5,239 nt of DNA, from NCBI GenBank assembly GCA_022600655.1, contig JAHZJZ010000180.1, positions 1-5,239 on the forward strand, given 5' to 3'. The position numbers and the translations under genes are program-made. This stretch comes from Campylobacterota bacterium. GTDB lineage: Bacteria > Campylobacterota > Campylobacteria > Campylobacterales > Sulfurovaceae. Positions 5,089 through 5,239 of this stretch are shown here, piece after piece (positions within the stretch are counted from its first letter, which is position 1; every line of letters starts with the position of its first letter). The notes under the pieces were generated by a model. It was not told where the DNA came from, did not search any database, and saw only the letters and a list, made by a program, of their open reading frames with translations.

Positions 5089-5163
5089 GTTTAGTACAAA
5101 TTAAAAACAAAGATAAGAGTAATTAGGAAATAAAAGGGAAAAAAGAATTAAAGAGAAATCAAA
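5089..5163. other. Purine-rich convergent intergenic spacer, no hairpin seen
   Basis: This spacer between the 3' ends of ung (plus) and the 5S gene (minus) has no ORF and no inverted repeat that I can find. In 5101-5160 the plus strand has 48 purines in 60 bases and only two C. The minus strand, read after 5S, is therefore a pyrimidine tract with U runs (for example TTCTTTTTTCCC). Termination of either transcript here would have to rely on the U-rich tract without a local stem, or on Rho. Confidence 0.6.
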
Positions 5164-5239
5164 GTGGCAGCGACCTACATTCCCAACCCAGACAGGGTAA
5201 GTATTATCGGCGATGGGAGGCTTGACTTCTGGGTTCGGA
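5164..5239 (-). rRNA. rrf: 5S ribosomal RNA, 3' part (runs off window)
   Basis: Read on the minus strand, the segment starts CCGAACCCAGAAGUCAAGC, the conserved loop-C region of bacterial 5S rRNA, continues CCUCCCAUCGCCGAUAAUAC, and ends GGGAAUGUAGGUCGCUGCCA, the classic 3' end that pairs with the 5' end of the molecule. About 76 of some 118 nt are visible; the 5' part is beyond the right edge. The exact 3' end is uncertain by a few bases (5163-5166). 5S normally closes an rRNA operon, so 23S rRNA is expected further right, transcribed toward ung. Confidence 0.95.

Noticed and set aside
1..5239. Search for CRISPR arrays, insertion sequences, prophage, toxin-antitoxin or defence genes
   Set aside because: No spaced direct repeats, transposase motifs, terminal inverted repeats or small-gene pairs were seen; the window is accounted for by housekeeping genes and short spacers.

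Overview
The window reads as an AT-rich chromosomal segment from a Campylobacterota (epsilonproteobacterial) genome, probably a Sulfurovum/Sulfurimonas-type organism. The basis is the neighbouring ispA and tkt genes, a PEB4-like periplasmic chaperone with a short signal peptide, sigma-70 promoters with good -10 boxes and poor -35 boxes, and the style of the proteins. No phylogenetic comparison was run, so the genus is an inference. Almost everything is housekeeping. I see no mobile element, CRISPR array, tRNA or anti-phage system.

Layout, left to right. (1) 1-222, minus strand: the first 74 codons of a secreted SurA/PEB4-type peptidyl-prolyl isomerase, running off the left edge. (2) 293-2275, minus: transketolase (tkt). 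(3) 2336-3184, minus: farnesyl-diphosphate synthase (ispA). ispA and tkt lie 60 bp apart on one strand and look co-transcribed from an extended -10 promoter near 3225; the gap between them holds a strong AT palindrome. (4) 3348-3566, minus: a 72-residue cold-shock protein with its own promoter near 3678, a leader of about 100 nt and a 9-bp hairpin behind it. (5) 3775-4395 and 4408-5088, plus: a two-gene unit, 12 bp apart, encoding a predicted HD-superfamily metal-dependent phosphohydrolase and uracil-DNA glycosylase (ung). (6) 5164-5239, minus: the 3' part of a 5S rRNA, which places the end of an rRNA operon converging on ung.

How the genes fit together. Transketolase (non-oxidative pentose phosphate pathway) makes or uses glyceraldehyde 3-phosphate and pentoses, and IspA condenses C5 isoprenoid units, so the pair joins central carbon and isoprenoid supply. 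Ung excises uracil from DNA. The HD protein in front of it has no established role, but the tight spacing suggests shared expression and possibly a nucleotide-related job. The cold-shock gene and the HD-ung unit are divergent and share a compact promoter region at about 3667-3774.

Most worth a second look: the csp leader, which can form two mutually exclusive sets of hairpins next to its ribosome binding site (candidate RNA thermosensor); the HD-phosphohydrolase/ung pairing; the perfect 11-bp palindrome between ispA and tkt; and the hairpin-free purine/pyrimidine-skewed stretch between ung and the 5S gene. All structural calls were made by eye.
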